From NCBI RefSeq assembly GCF_036226745.1, contig NZ_CP109013.1, forward strand, positions 5,890,001 through 5,954,000: a DNA stretch of 64,000 bases, given 5' to 3'. The notes below the pieces were generated by a model, which saw only the letters and a program-made list of their open reading frames with translations, did no database searches and was not told the origin of the DNA. This DNA comes from Streptomyces sp. NBC_00683 (GTDB lineage Bacteria; Actinomycetota; Actinomycetes; Streptomycetales; Streptomycetaceae). The translations under genes and the position numbers were made by a program. Shown here in pieces: positions 17,236 to 25,619 of the stretch. The number at the start of each line of letters is the position of its first letter. Within the stretch, counting starts at the first letter, position 1.

Positions 17236-17667
17236 ATGGACCGGCTGGACAGAGAGATCCTCGGCATTCTCCAGGAGGACGCCCGGATCTCGTACCGCGA
17301 TCTGGGTGTACGCGTCGGGCTCAGCGCCAACGCTGCGGGCGACCGCGTACGCCACATGCGCCGTGACGGGGTGATCCGCGGCTTCACCGTCATCGTCGAC
17401 CCGGCCGCCGACACCCGTTCGGGCCTCGTCGTCTTCATCGACGTGACGCTGCGCCTCGACACGACGAACGAGGAGTTCGAACGCTCCGTGCTCATGCTGC
17501 CCGGCATCACCGAGGTGGTGCACGTGACGGGCAGCCACGACTATCTCGTACGGGCCACGGCCGCCGACCCCGGCTCCCTGGACGCACTGCTGCGCCGGCT
17601 CAAACGGGACGCGGGTGTCGCCCACTCCAACACCCGGATCGCCCTCAGAGCGGCGCCTGCCAAATGA
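17236..17667 (+). CDS. Lrp/AsnC-family transcriptional regulator
   Basis: A 143-residue regulator. The N-terminal helix-turn-helix (residues 1-60; LDREILGILQEDARISYRDLG ... VRHMRRDGVI, the segments being separate) is followed by a RAM/AsnC effector domain (70-140). It is divergent from the nitrate transporter, and its 3' end overlaps the convergent kinase gene by 23 nt. It may control the transporter or amino-acid metabolism; the effector is unknown. Confidence 0.92.
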   Translation: MDRLDREILGILQEDARISYRDLGVRVGLSANAAGDRVRHMRRDGVIRGFTVIVDPAADTRSGLVVFIDVTLRLDTTNEEFERSVLMLPGITEVVHVTGSHDYLVRATAADPGSLDALLRRLKRDAGVAHSNTRIALRAAPAK

Positions 17668-19150
17668 CGGTCGGCGACCGCGTGCCGTCCTCGGCACGCC
17701 CGTCGTCGGCCACCACGAGGCGCACAGCCGCGCGCCCGTCGGGCTCCCGCGCCGTCGCGTCTACCTCGACCTCGATGGCCGACACCCCCGCGCGCCGGTG
17801 CGCGGTGGCCAGCGCCCCGCGCAGAACGGTGAGCAACTGCTCGTCCACCGGTTCCGGCACCAGGGCGTCCACCGCACCCGCGAAGTGCACCGACGGCTGG
17901 AAGCCCAGCACCGCCGCCGCACCGCCGGTCTCGCGCAGCACCTTGCCCCGGAAGGTGGTGGGGGCGTCGGCGGGCGGCTGCTGGAGCGCGAAGATCGCGG
18001 TCCTGACCTCCTGGATGGTGGAGTCCAGCTCGTCGACGGCCCTGCCGAGCAGCTCATCGGTCCCGCTGTCCCCCGACACGTCCTTGCGGCGGGTCGACTC
18101 CAGCATCATCTCCGTCGCGAACAGCCGTTGGACGACCAGGTCGTGGAGATCGCGGGCGATCCGGTCACGGTCCTCGTAGACCGCGAGCTGCTCCCGGTAG
18201 TGCTGGGCGTCCGCCATCACCAGGGCCAGGGCGGCCTGGGAGGCGAACTGCGACGCCAGCAGCCGGTCCACCGTCGTGTAAGGGCGGTCGCCGCGCCGCC
18301 GGGGGAGGGCCAGCGTGCCGATGAGCCGGCCGCCGCTCTGCAGCGGCAGCATCATGCTGGGCCCGAAGCGGGAGCGCACGTGCGTCGTCATCCGCGGGTC
18401 GGTGGCCGAATCCTCGATGAAGACCTCCTCACCGCCCAGCAGCTGGACGAGGACGGGGGAGCCGGGCTCGATGACCGTGCCGACGAGACCGGCCGGATCA
18501 TCGAGCGTGGAGGCCGTGACGATCTCCATCCCGCCGTCCCCGGTCGGCTGGAGGATCACCCCGGCCGATGCCCCGGCCAGCATCCTGGCCCGTTCGGCGA
18601 CCGTCATCAGGGCGTCCGTCGTGGCGGTTCCGGTCAGCAGCGCCCGGGTGACCGCGGCGGTTCCTTCGATCCACCGCTCCCGCTGCCGCGCCGACTCGTA
18701 CAGGTGGGCACCGCCGATCGCCGCACCCGCCTGGGACGCGAGCAGCCTCAGCAGCGCCAGGTCCGTGTCGGTGAAGCGCCCCGAGCGCCGTTCGGTGACG
18801 ACGAGACTGCCGAGCACCTCGGAGTGCACCCGGACGGGGGCCCCGAGGAGGGAGCGCATCGGAGGGTGCCCGGGCGGCATGCCCGAGGAGCGCGGATCGG
18901 CCGTCAGATCGTCCAGGCGCAGCGGCTGCGGGTCGTCGACGAGTACACCCAGGATTCCCGTGTGACCGTCCGGGAGGCGGCCGATCCGCAGACGCTCGGC
19001 GTCGGTCAGGCCGGTGGTGAACAGGTCGGTGAAGCGGCGGTGTTCCGGTTCGAGGATGCTCAGGGCGCCGTAACGTGCCCCGGTCAGGGCCGTGGCGGTG
19101 TCCACGATGTGCTGGAGCGTGGTGCGCAGTTCAAGATCTGCCTCGGCCAT
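17645..19150 (-). CDS. Tandem-GAF sensor kinase of DevS/DosS type with degenerate ATPase domain
   Basis: A 501-residue soluble protein. GAF domain 1 is about residues 8-150 and GAF domain 2 about 165-315. A HisKA_3 dimerisation box follows (RDRIARDLHDLVVQRLF, phospho-acceptor His336). The following ATPase domain is degenerate: the N-box region reads RGALATAHRRAGV without the conserved Asn, and after ADDGRAEDG the chain ends TVIWQAPL with no G2 box. ATG 19150 is 14 nt after the mbl stop, so it is probably co-transcribed with mbl; a slightly earlier start is possible. No response regulator is adjacent. It may be a pseudokinase or a redox/ligand sensor. Confidence 0.82.
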   Translation of the reverse strand: MAEADLELRTTLQHIVDTATALTGARYGALSILEPEHRRFTDLFTTGLTDAERLRIGRLPDGHTGILGVLVDDPQPLRLDDLTADPRSSGMPPGHPPMRSLLGAPVRVHSEVLGSLVVTERRSGRFTDTDLALLRLLASQAGAAIGGAHLYESARQRERWIEGTAAVTRALLTGTATTDALMTVAERARMLAGASAGVILQPTGDGGMEIVTASTLDDPAGLVGTVIEPGSPVLVQLLGGEEVFIEDSATDPRMTTHVRSRFGPSMMLPLQSGGRLIGTLALPRRRGDRPYTTVDRLLASQFASQAALALVMADAQHYREQLAVYEDRDRIARDLHDLVVQRLFATEMMLESTRRKDVSGDSGTDELLGRAVDELDSTIQEVRTAIFALQQPPADAPTTFRGKVLRETGGAAAVLGFQPSVHFAGAVDALVPEPVDEQLLTVLRGALATAHRRAGVSAIEVEVDATAREPDGRAAVRLVVADDGRAEDGTRSPTVIWQAPL

Positions 19151-19164
19151 ACGGAACCCGGCGC

Positions 19165-20202
19165 TCAGCCGACGAGCGGGCTGAGGACCAGCGGCTGGAC
19201 CTTGCCGTCCAGCATGGCGCCGAGACCGAGCACGGAACACACATCGGGCCGCTCGGCGATGTGCACGGGCACCCCGGTGGCGTCGCGCAGCATCTGGTCG
19301 AGTCCGGGAAGCAGGGCGCTGCCGCCGACCATCATGATTCCGGAGTCCGCGATGTCCGCCACCAGATCGGGCGGGCAGTCGCGCAGCACCTTGCCCAGGC
19401 CGTCGAGCACGGCGGTGAGAGGGGCGTGGATCGCCTTCCGTACGGCGGCGGTGTCGACCTGCACCGAACGGGCCAGGCCGGTGGCCACGTCACGGCCGTG
19501 GATCTCCGTCGTCTCCGGGCCGTTCAGGGTCAGACCGTTGCCGCTGAGCGCCACCTGCAGGGGCCGCACGGACTGGCTCGGCAGCATCAGCTCGTGGTAC
19601 TGGCGCAGGTGCTGGATCACCGCGTGGTCGATGGCCTCGCCGCCGATCGGGATGCGTACGGCCGTCACGATCGAGCCGAGCGAGAGCACCGCGATCTGGG
19701 TGGTCGCCGCCCCGCACACAATGATCATGGTGGCCGTGGGCTGTTCCACCGGCAGCCCGCAGCCGACGGCCGCCGCGATCAGGGTGTCGACCAGCTCCAC
19801 CCGGCGCGCACCGAGCCCGACGAGGGTCTCGACGGTGGCCCGCTGGGCGAGCGGATCGGCGTCGTGGGGGGTGCAGGCGGCGGCGCGCAGCCGCGGCTTG
19901 CGGCGCAACTGGCGGCGGAGCTTCTCGCCGAGGAGGTGGCGCAGCATGCGCTGGGCCATCTCGATGTCGACGACGGTCCCGCCGGAGACCGGGCGGACCA
20001 CCCGGATGTACGCGGGCGTACGGCCGGTCATCTGTTCGGCGAGGGCGCCGACGGCGATGAGGGATCCGGTACGGGTGTTCACGGCGGCGACACTGGGCTC
20101 GTCGACGACGAGTCCCACTCCCTTGATGTACACGCGGGTCCTCGCGGCCCCGAGGTCGACGGCGACATGGCAACGGCGCAACTGCTCAAGACTGACGGTC
20201 AC
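19165..20202 (-). CDS. mbl: MreB-like actin homologue Mbl
   Basis: A 345-residue actin-fold protein. Visible features are the phosphate-1 loop VAVDLGAARTRVYIKG, the central phosphate-2 region, the SLGSIVTAVRIPIGGEAID connection and the adenosine loop GGSALLPGLD. It is MreB-family length and resembles the divergent streptomycete Mbl (SCO2451 in S. coelicolor, from memory) rather than canonical MreB. It probably forms filaments under the membrane acting in spore-wall maturation. It is followed directly by the tandem-GAF kinase gene. Confidence 0.88.
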   Translation of the reverse strand: MTVSLEQLRRCHVAVDLGAARTRVYIKGVGLVVDEPSVAAVNTRTGSLIAVGALAEQMTGRTPAYIRVVRPVSGGTVVDIEMAQRMLRHLLGEKLRRQLRRKPRLRAAACTPHDADPLAQRATVETLVGLGARRVELVDTLIAAAVGCGLPVEQPTATMIIVCGAATTQIAVLSLGSIVTAVRIPIGGEAIDHAVIQHLRQYHELMLPSQSVRPLQVALSGNGLTLNGPETTEIHGRDVATGLARSVQVDTAAVRKAIHAPLTAVLDGLGKVLRDCPPDLVADIADSGIMMVGGSALLPGLDQMLRDATGVPVHIAERPDVCSVLGLGAMLDGKVQPLVLSPLVG

Positions 20203-20335
20203 GGCAGGTTCTCCCGAGAGCGCTGACGGGGGGTACCGGCGGCAGCCGGCTCTCCTGGCATCGTCGCGCCGGGGAGGGCGCCGCGCGCGCTGGGTGAGCC
20301 GTAGGAGGGACCCGGTGCTGACGGGGTGCCAGATC

Positions 20336-20908
20336 TCAGGCGAGGCCGGGGAGCAGCCGTTGGAACAGGCCCCAGGTGAACTCGGCGACGTACGGACGGT
20401 GGTCGACGGGGTCGGTGACGGCCAGCGCCCACCGGGTCGGTGCGCTGCCCTCCATCGGACGGACCGGAGCGAAGGCGCGGGCCACCTCGTCCACGGTGCA
20501 CGACCAGGGGAGCAGGTCCCCGGTCGTGCGCAGCTCGGGGCCTGCCGCCCCAGGGGTCCGGACCAGCCATTCGTTCCACACGGCCCCGCCGGGACCGGCC
20601 ATCACCTCGAACCGCAGATCGGGCCAGAGGGGCAGGGGCCACAACAGCGCGTCGCACTCCAGGTCGCCGACCTTGCGGCGCACCGAGCTCTCGGGCTCGC
20701 CCAGCACCGAGCGGTAGCGGCGCAGCGCGCCCCGGCCCCGGGGGGCGCGGAGCATGGCCTGCCAGCGCCGGTTCGCCTCCCGCATCTCGGCGAGCGAGGC
20801 GCTCAGCTCATGGCGGGCGTCCTCCACCAGATCCGGCTGGTGATCGGCCATCCGGCGCAGCAGGACGAGCTGGAACTGGAGCGGCCCGAACGGGGCGGGA
20901 GCGGTCAT
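20336..20908 (-). CDS. Conserved hypothetical protein, unrecognised
   Basis: A 190-residue soluble protein, Trp-rich (11 Trp) and without signal peptide or membrane helix. The N-terminal third is helical (LVLLRRMADHQPDLVEDARH). The C-terminal part is beta-rich and ends TWGLFQRLLPGL. ATG 20908 has AGG 9 nt upstream; a second ATG at 20917 is possible. It lies upstream of mbl on the same strand (133-nt gap) and is divergent from the zinc-ribbon protein gene. No family recognised. Confidence 0.65.
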   Translation of the reverse strand: MTAPAPFGPLQFQLVLLRRMADHQPDLVEDARHELSASLAEMREANRRWQAMLRAPRGRGALRRYRSVLGEPESSVRRKVGDLECDALLWPLPLWPDLRFEVMAGPGGAVWNEWLVRTPGAAGPELRTTGDLLPWSCTVDEVARAFAPVRPMEGSAPTRWALAVTDPVDHRPYVAEFTWGLFQRLLPGLA

Positions 20909-21031
20909 GGCGCCCATCCTGCCGCGTCTCACGCGTATCGGGCGGCGCGCTTCGGAATCAGCGCTTCCACACAGGATCCTCACCTGAGCGGCTTCCTCCG
21001 TTGTTCCTCGCGCGTCTAGTCTGCGGGCGCC

Positions 21032-21733
21032 ATGGATTACTGCCACCCGTGCCGACGGCACCTCAACGGCGCCCTGGCCTGCGCCGGTTGCGGAACGCCC
21101 GCCGACGCGCTGGCCCCCTACGCCGACCCGCTGTACCCCGGTCACGAGCCGGAGCAGCCGGGCGAAACCCTCGAGACCTCCGGGTCCGTGGGGCACCGCC
21201 GTCGTGCCCGGGTCGCCGCCGCCCAAGGGCGTGGGCGCGGCCGTCGTAAACGCCGCCGCCGCGGCCGCGGGATCCTCCTGACGGGGATCGGCGTCGTGCT
21301 CGCCGTCGGCGCGCTGAGCCTGGCCGAGCTGGCCATCGAACCCGACGGTGACGACGGCGCCGCCGACTACGTGAGCGAGTCGACGACCGCCGCTGTCGAC
21401 CCGGTCCCGGAACTCCCGGCGAGCGAGGAGCCGGGCGACCCGGAGCCGGTGGACGGTCCCCCCGTGGTCCCGGCCAGTGACTCCCACAGCGAAGGGGCCG
21501 GTGACGGGCCGAGCGGCTCCCCCTCGCCGGAGAAGTCCGCGTCGGCCTCCGCTCCGGCGGACGCCCCGCGCTCCCCGTCGCCCTCGGATCCGGACGACAC
21601 CGAGGCGCCGGCCGATCCGTCGAGTCCCGGGAAGCCGACATCCGGCCCGACGCAGCCGGGGCCCACGAAGGACCCGACCCCCACCCCGTCACCGAGCGAG
21701 ACGTGCACCCGCTGGCTGTGGTTCTGCACCTGA
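21032..21733 (+). CDS. Single-pass membrane protein with N-terminal zinc ribbon and Ser/Pro-rich stalk
   Basis: A 233-residue protein. The N-terminus CHPC ... CAGC is a zinc-ribbon pattern. It is followed by an Arg-rich block (residues 58-79) and one transmembrane helix (about 80-102, GILLTGIGVVLAVGALSLAEL). A long Pro/Ser/Asp extracellular region ends CTRWLWFCT, whose two Cys could form a terminal disulfide loop. TAGTCT lies 9 nt upstream of the ATG without a ribosome-binding site, suggesting a near-leaderless mRNA. It resembles streptomycete wall-spanning proteins; function unknown. Confidence 0.75.
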   Translation: MDYCHPCRRHLNGALACAGCGTPADALAPYADPLYPGHEPEQPGETLETSGSVGHRRRARVAAAQGRGRGRRKRRRRGRGILLTGIGVVLAVGALSLAELAIEPDGDDGAADYVSESTTAAVDPVPELPASEEPGDPEPVDGPPVVPASDSHSEGAGDGPSGSPSPEKSASASAPADAPRSPSPSDPDDTEAPADPSSPGKPTSGPTQPGPTKDPTPTPSPSETCTRWLWFCT

Positions 21734-21764
21734 GGCCCCTCAGGCCTCTCGTCCGGACCAGGGC

Positions 21765-22232
21765 CTAGGCCGCGGCCTCGGAGTCCCCGGCCGTCTCCGG
21801 GGCCGTGTCCGCCCCGAGCATCCGGCGCAGCAGGTCCCGCAGCACCGACCGCTCCGCGTCCGACAACTCGGCGAGCGGCTCCCTGGCGAAGTCGAGCGCG
21901 TCCCGCAGCTGCCGGGCCGTCCGCATGCCATCCTCGGTCGGGGCGGCCAGCTTGACCCGCCGGTCGGACGGGTCGGGGCGGCGCTCCACCAGGCCGCGGA
22001 GCTCCAGACGGTCGACGATGCCCGTGATGTTCGACGGTTCGCACTTGAGCTTCTGGGCGATCCTGCGCATGGGCATCGGCTGGAGCGAGAGCAGCCCGAG
22101 GACCCTGGCCTGCGCGCCGGTCAGTGCGTGTGTCGCCGCGGCCCTGTCGTACTCCTCGTGGTAGCGCGCCACGACGCCACCGATGAGTTCGATGACTTCG
22201 AGGGTCAGAGGGTCCGTACGTGAGGTGGCCAT
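21765..22232 (-). CDS. MarR-family transcriptional regulator
   Basis: A 155-residue regulator with a winged helix-turn-helix at about residues 40-110 (MRRIAQKLKCEPSNITGIVDRLE, in two helices, then RRPDPSDRRVKL wing). ATG 22232 is preferred over a TTG 18 nt upstream. It is divergent from the reductase/Ohr pair, with palindromes between them. It lacks the N-terminal Cys of classical OhrR; its only Cys is in the recognition helix (KCEPSN). A redox-sensing role is possible but not shown. Confidence 0.88.
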   Translation of the reverse strand: MATSRTDPLTLEVIELIGGVVARYHEEYDRAAATHALTGAQARVLGLLSLQPMPMRRIAQKLKCEPSNITGIVDRLELRGLVERRPDPSDRRVKLAAPTEDGMRTARQLRDALDFAREPLAELSDAERSVLRDLLRRMLGADTAPETAGDSEAAA

Positions 22233-22287
22233 GACGTTCAGGATACCCAATTACTTGACAAGGTGAAATATCTGGGCGCATGGTTGT

Positions 22288-22314
22288 TTCATGTCATGAA
22301 GCATTTTCTGCTTC
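22288..22314. promoter_or_regulatory. Overlapping palindromes, candidate MarR operator
   Basis: TTCATGTCATGAA (22288-22300) is a perfect 13-nt palindrome. It overlaps GAAGCA-ttttc-TGCTTC (22298-22314), a second perfect inverted repeat. Both lie between the divergent MarR and reductase genes. A TTGACA at 22255-22260 could be the -35 box of the reductase promoter. Operator function is inferred from position and symmetry. Confidence 0.5.
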
Positions 22315-22347
22315 CCGTCCCGTGAGCGCCGAGGAGAACCCGAGCCC

Positions 22348-23376
22348 ATGTCTGCAGCACTTCCCACGTCCAGTCGTGAATGGCACCTTGTCGCCCGCCC
22401 GCACGGCTGGCCCGAGGCCACGGACTTCGCGCTGCGCGAGGCGCCGGTGACTGCTCCCGGTGAGGGCCGCGTCCTCGTCCGCAACCTGCACTTCTCGGTC
22501 GACCCGTACATGCGGGGCCGGATGAACGACGTGAAGTCGTACACCCCGCCCTTCAAGCTCGACCACCCGATGGACGGCGGCGCGGTCGGCGAGGTCATCG
22601 CCTCCGAGGCCGAGGGCTTCGCGGTCGGCGACCACGTCCTGCACGGCCTCGGCTGGCGCGAGTACGCCTCGGTCCCGGCCAAGCACGCGGTGAAGGTCGA
22701 CGCCTCGCTCGCCCCGCTCTCCGCCTACCTCGGCGTGCTCGGCATGCCGGGGCTCACCGCCTACGCGGGCCTGTTCGAGGTCGCCTCCTTCAAGGAGGGC
22801 GACGCCGTGTTCGTCTCCGGCGCCGCCGGTGCGGTCGGCAGCCAGGTCGGCCAGATGGCGAAGATCAAGGGCGCCTCGCGGGTCATCGGTTCGGCCGGCT
22901 CCGACGAGAAGGTCAAGCTCCTCGTCGAGGAGTACGGCTTCGACGCGGCCTTCAACTACAAGAACGGCCCCGTCAAGGACCAGCTCCGCGAGGCCGCCCC
23001 GGACGGCATCGACGTCTACTTCGACAACGTCGGCGGCGAGCACCTGGAGGCCGCGCTCTCCTCGTTCAACGTGCACGGCCGCGCCACCATCTGCGGAATG
23101 ATCGCGCAGTACAACGCCACCGAGCCCACCCCCGCCCCGCGCAACCTCGCGCTCGTCATCGGCAAGCGGCTGCGCCTGCAGGGCATCCTCGTCGGCGATC
23201 ACGCCGCGCTCCAGCCGCAGTTCGTCCAGGAGGTCGCCGGCTGGCTCGCCTCCGGTGAGCTCAAGTACAACGAGACGAAGGTCGAGGGCATCGAGAACGG
23301 CTTCGACGCGTTCCTCGGCCTCCTGCGCGGCGAGAACACCGGCAAGATGATCGTCTCGCTCGACACCACCCGTTAG
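22348..23376 (+). CDS. NADP-dependent medium-chain reductase (PTGR/CurA type)
   Basis: A 342-residue zinc-independent MDR-family enzyme. An N-terminal GroES-like domain (SVDPYMRGRM) precedes a Rossmann domain with VSGAAGAVGSQVGQ and the PTGR/leukotriene-B4-dehydrogenase signature DVYFDNVGG. It reduces alpha,beta-unsaturated ketones or aldehydes with NADPH in relatives. The ribosome-binding site GGAGAA precedes ATG 22348. It is divergent from MarR and followed by an Ohr/OsmC gene, which fits a reactive-carbonyl/peroxide defence unit. Confidence 0.9.
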   Translation: MSAALPTSSREWHLVARPHGWPEATDFALREAPVTAPGEGRVLVRNLHFSVDPYMRGRMNDVKSYTPPFKLDHPMDGGAVGEVIASEAEGFAVGDHVLHGLGWREYASVPAKHAVKVDASLAPLSAYLGVLGMPGLTAYAGLFEVASFKEGDAVFVSGAAGAVGSQVGQMAKIKGASRVIGSAGSDEKVKLLVEEYGFDAAFNYKNGPVKDQLREAAPDGIDVYFDNVGGEHLEAALSSFNVHGRATICGMIAQYNATEPTPAPRNLALVIGKRLRLQGILVGDHAALQPQFVQEVAGWLASGELKYNETKVEGIENGFDAFLGLLRGENTGKMIVSLDTTR

Positions 23377-23442
23377 GCTCGGTGCAGGCCGCCGCGGTCC
23401 GTGGGCGCGAGTCGCGGCGCATCAGCAGGAGGATTTCCCGGC

Positions 23443-23871
23443 ATGACCATTGAGCACATAGACGTGGCCTACACCGCTGTCGCCACCGCTGAGAACGGCC
23501 GTGACGGCCGCGTCTCCTCCGACGACGGCAACCTCGACGTCGTCGTCAACCCGCCGAAGGCGATGGGCGGCAGCGGCGCGGGCACCAACCCCGAGCAGCT
23601 CTTCGCGGCCGGCTACAGCGCCTGCTTCCAGGGCGCGCTCGGTGTCGTCGCCCGCAAGGAGAAGGCGGACATCACCGGCTCGACGGTGACCGCGTCGGTA
23701 TCCATCGGCAAGACCGAAGCGGGCGGTTTCGGCCTGGAGGTGGCGATCACCGCCTCCATCCCGAACGTCGACCGGGCCACCGCCCAGTCGCTCATCGAGA
23801 AGGCGCACCAGGTGTGCCCGTACTCGAACGCCACCCGCGGCAACATCAAGGTCGAGCTGTCCGTCGCCTGA
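23443..23871 (+). CDS. Ohr/OsmC-family organic hydroperoxide resistance protein
   Basis: A 142-residue thiol peroxidase. The two redox cysteines are visible in SACFQGAL (first half) and CPYSNATRGN (C-terminal). GGAGG stands about 10 nt before ATG 23443. It reduces organic hydroperoxides using a dithiol in relatives. It lies 66 nt downstream of the reductase gene and is probably in the same transcript, under the divergent MarR regulator. Confidence 0.92.
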   Translation: MTIEHIDVAYTAVATAENGRDGRVSSDDGNLDVVVNPPKAMGGSGAGTNPEQLFAAGYSACFQGALGVVARKEKADITGSTVTASVSIGKTEAGGFGLEVAITASIPNVDRATAQSLIEKAHQVCPYSNATRGNIKVELSVA

Positions 23872-23891
23872 CCAGGGCACCGCGCGTACGA

Positions 23892-23928
23892 CCGAGGGCC
23901 GCATCCCGTGACGGGGTGCGGCCCTCGG
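23892..23928 (+). terminator. Terminator hairpin after the ohr gene
   Basis: The 16-nt arms (CCGAGGGCCGCATCCC and GGGGTGCGGCCCTCGG) pair with a single T-G wobble around GTGAC. The hairpin lies 20 nt after the ohr stop. Confidence 0.75.
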
Positions 23929-24011
23929 CCGTGTCCGGCCGTGAAAACGCGCAAGAGCATTGACCTTCACGGAGCTTGGACCCTACGGTCCGTTCGAAGT
24001 TACGAGCAGCA

Positions 24012-24025
24012 TTCGATATATCGAA
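24012..24025 (+). promoter_or_regulatory. TTCG-motif operator site A (GH51 gene)
   Basis: TTCGATATATCGAA is a perfect 14-nt palindrome 27 nt before ATG 24053. The same core recurs upstream of the U32-like gene and of the dehydratase gene in the facing sugar operon, so all three are likely bound by one regulator. TTCG...CGAA symmetry resembles IclR-family sites (inference). Confidence 0.6.
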
Positions 24026-24052
24026 CATGACCGGTCGACCCGTGAGGAAGTC

Positions 24053-25570
24053 ATGACCCGTACCGCGCGCTTCACCCTCGACCCCGCCTTCACCGTCGGC
24101 GAGGTCGACCCCCGGCTCTTCGGATCCTTCGTCGAACACCTCGGCCGCTGCGTCTACGACGGCATCCACGAACCGGGCCACCCGTCCGCGGACGAGGCCG
24201 GGCTGCGCACCGACGTCCTGGACCTCGTCCGCGAGCTCGGCGTCACCGCCATCCGGTACCCGGGCGGCAACTTCGTGTCCGGCTACCGCTGGGAGGACAG
24301 CGTCGGCCCCGCCGACGAGCGCCCCCGCCGTCTCGACCTGGCCTGGCGCTCCACCGAGACGAACCGCTTCGGCCTCTCCGAGTACATCGGCTTCCTCCGG
24401 AAGATAGGCCCGCAGGCCGAGCCGATGCTCGCCGTCAACCTCGGCACCCGCGGCGTCCAGGAAGCCATCCAGCTCCAGGAGTACGCCAACCACCCGGCCG
24501 GCACCGAACTGTCCGACCGCCGCATCGCGCACGGCGACAAGGACCCCTTCGGGATCAAGCTGTGGTGCCTGGGCAACGAGATGGACGGCCCCTGGCAGAC
24601 CGGCCACAAGACCGCGGAGGAGTACGGGCGCCTCGCCGCCGAGACGGCCCGCGCGATGCGCCAGATCGACCCGTCCGTCGAACTCGTCGCCTGCGGCTCC
24701 TCCAGCCGCTCCATGCCGACGTTCGCCGCATGGGAGGCGACGGTGCTCGCCGAGACGTACGACCTCGTCGACTACGTCTCCCTGCACGCCTACTACGAGG
24801 AGACCGACGGCGACCGCGGCTCCTTCCTCGCCTCGGCCGTGGACATGGAGTCCTTCATCGAGAGCGTCGTCGCCACCTGCGACCACGTCGGCGCCCGCCT
24901 CAAGTCGACGAAGAAGATCAACCTCTCCTTCGACGAGTGGAACGTCTGGTACATGGCCCGCTTCCAGCAGGACGCGGCCGAGAACCCGCTCGACTGGCCC
25001 GAGGCCCCGCGGCTGCTGGAGGACAACTACAGCGTCACGGACTCCGTCGTCTTCGGCAGCCTCCTCATCGCGCTGCTGCGCCACGCCGACCGGGTCACCG
25101 TCGCCTGCCTCGCACAGCTCGTCAACGTGATCGCTCCGATCATGACCGAGCCCGGCGGTCCCGCCTGGCGCCAGACGACCTTCTTCCCCTTCGCCCAGGC
25201 CGCGCGGTACGGGCGGGGCCAGGTCCTGGACGTACGGGTGGACTCACCCACGTACGCGACGGCGAAGTACGGCGAGGCGGATCTGCTGCACGCCACCGCC
25301 GTGCGCGACCCCGGCTCCGGGGCGGTCACCGTCTTCGCGGTCAACCGCAGCCAGGACACCGCCCTGCCGCTCGAAGTGGCCCTGGCGGGACTGGACCTGG
25401 AGCAGGTCGCCGAGCACCTGGTCGTCGCCGACGCGGACCCGGAGGCCCGCAACACCCTCGCCGAGCCCGAGCGGGTCGCCCCGCACGCCGCCGAAGGCAC
25501 CGTGCTCGTCGACGGCACGCTCAGGGCCACCCTGGAACCGATGTCCTGGAACATGATCCGGCTGGCCTGA
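24053..25570 (+). CDS. GH51 alpha-L-arabinofuranosidase, intracellular
   Basis: A 505-residue enzyme of GH51 length with no signal peptide. The acid/base Glu176 is in WCLGNEMDG and the nucleophile Glu295 in SFDEWNVWY. The N-terminus EVDPRLFGSFVEHLGR and a C-terminal beta-sandwich complete the family fold. It releases L-arabinose from arabino-oligosaccharides in the cytosol. The frame is open upstream, but GAGGAAG directly before ATG 24053 fixes the start. It is convergent with the sugar-uptake operon and preceded by the same TTCG motif. Confidence 0.93.
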   Translation: MTRTARFTLDPAFTVGEVDPRLFGSFVEHLGRCVYDGIHEPGHPSADEAGLRTDVLDLVRELGVTAIRYPGGNFVSGYRWEDSVGPADERPRRLDLAWRSTETNRFGLSEYIGFLRKIGPQAEPMLAVNLGTRGVQEAIQLQEYANHPAGTELSDRRIAHGDKDPFGIKLWCLGNEMDGPWQTGHKTAEEYGRLAAETARAMRQIDPSVELVACGSSSRSMPTFAAWEATVLAETYDLVDYVSLHAYYEETDGDRGSFLASAVDMESFIESVVATCDHVGARLKSTKKINLSFDEWNVWYMARFQQDAAENPLDWPEAPRLLEDNYSVTDSVVFGSLLIALLRHADRVTVACLAQLVNVIAPIMTEPGGPAWRQTTFFPFAQAARYGRGQVLDVRVDSPTYATAKYGEADLLHATAVRDPGSGAVTVFAVNRSQDTALPLEVALAGLDLEQVAEHLVVADADPEARNTLAEPERVAPHAAEGTVLVDGTLRATLEPMSWNMIRLA

Positions 25571-25576
25571 CAGCGA

Positions 25577-25608
25577 GGAGCGGCGCCCCCTGCCGGGGGC
25601 GCCGCTCC
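25577..25608. terminator. Bidirectional terminator hairpin
   Basis: GGAGCGGCGCCCCC and GGGGGCGCCGCTCC pair perfectly around TGCC, between the convergent GH51 and galM genes. Confidence 0.8.
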
Positions 25609-25619
25609 AAGGGGCGCGG

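Noticed and set aside
19165..20202. Possibility that this gene is the main mreB
   Set aside because: No mreC, mreD or penicillin-binding protein genes follow and the sequence is divergent, which fits Mbl better.
17615..21019. 1134-codon plus-strand frame
   Set aside because: Antisense to the GAF kinase, mbl and the Trp-rich protein, all of which have clear domain motifs on the other strand.
21765..22232. Calling the MarR protein OhrR
   Set aside because: The N-terminal reactive Cys typical of OhrR is absent, so only MarR family is supported.
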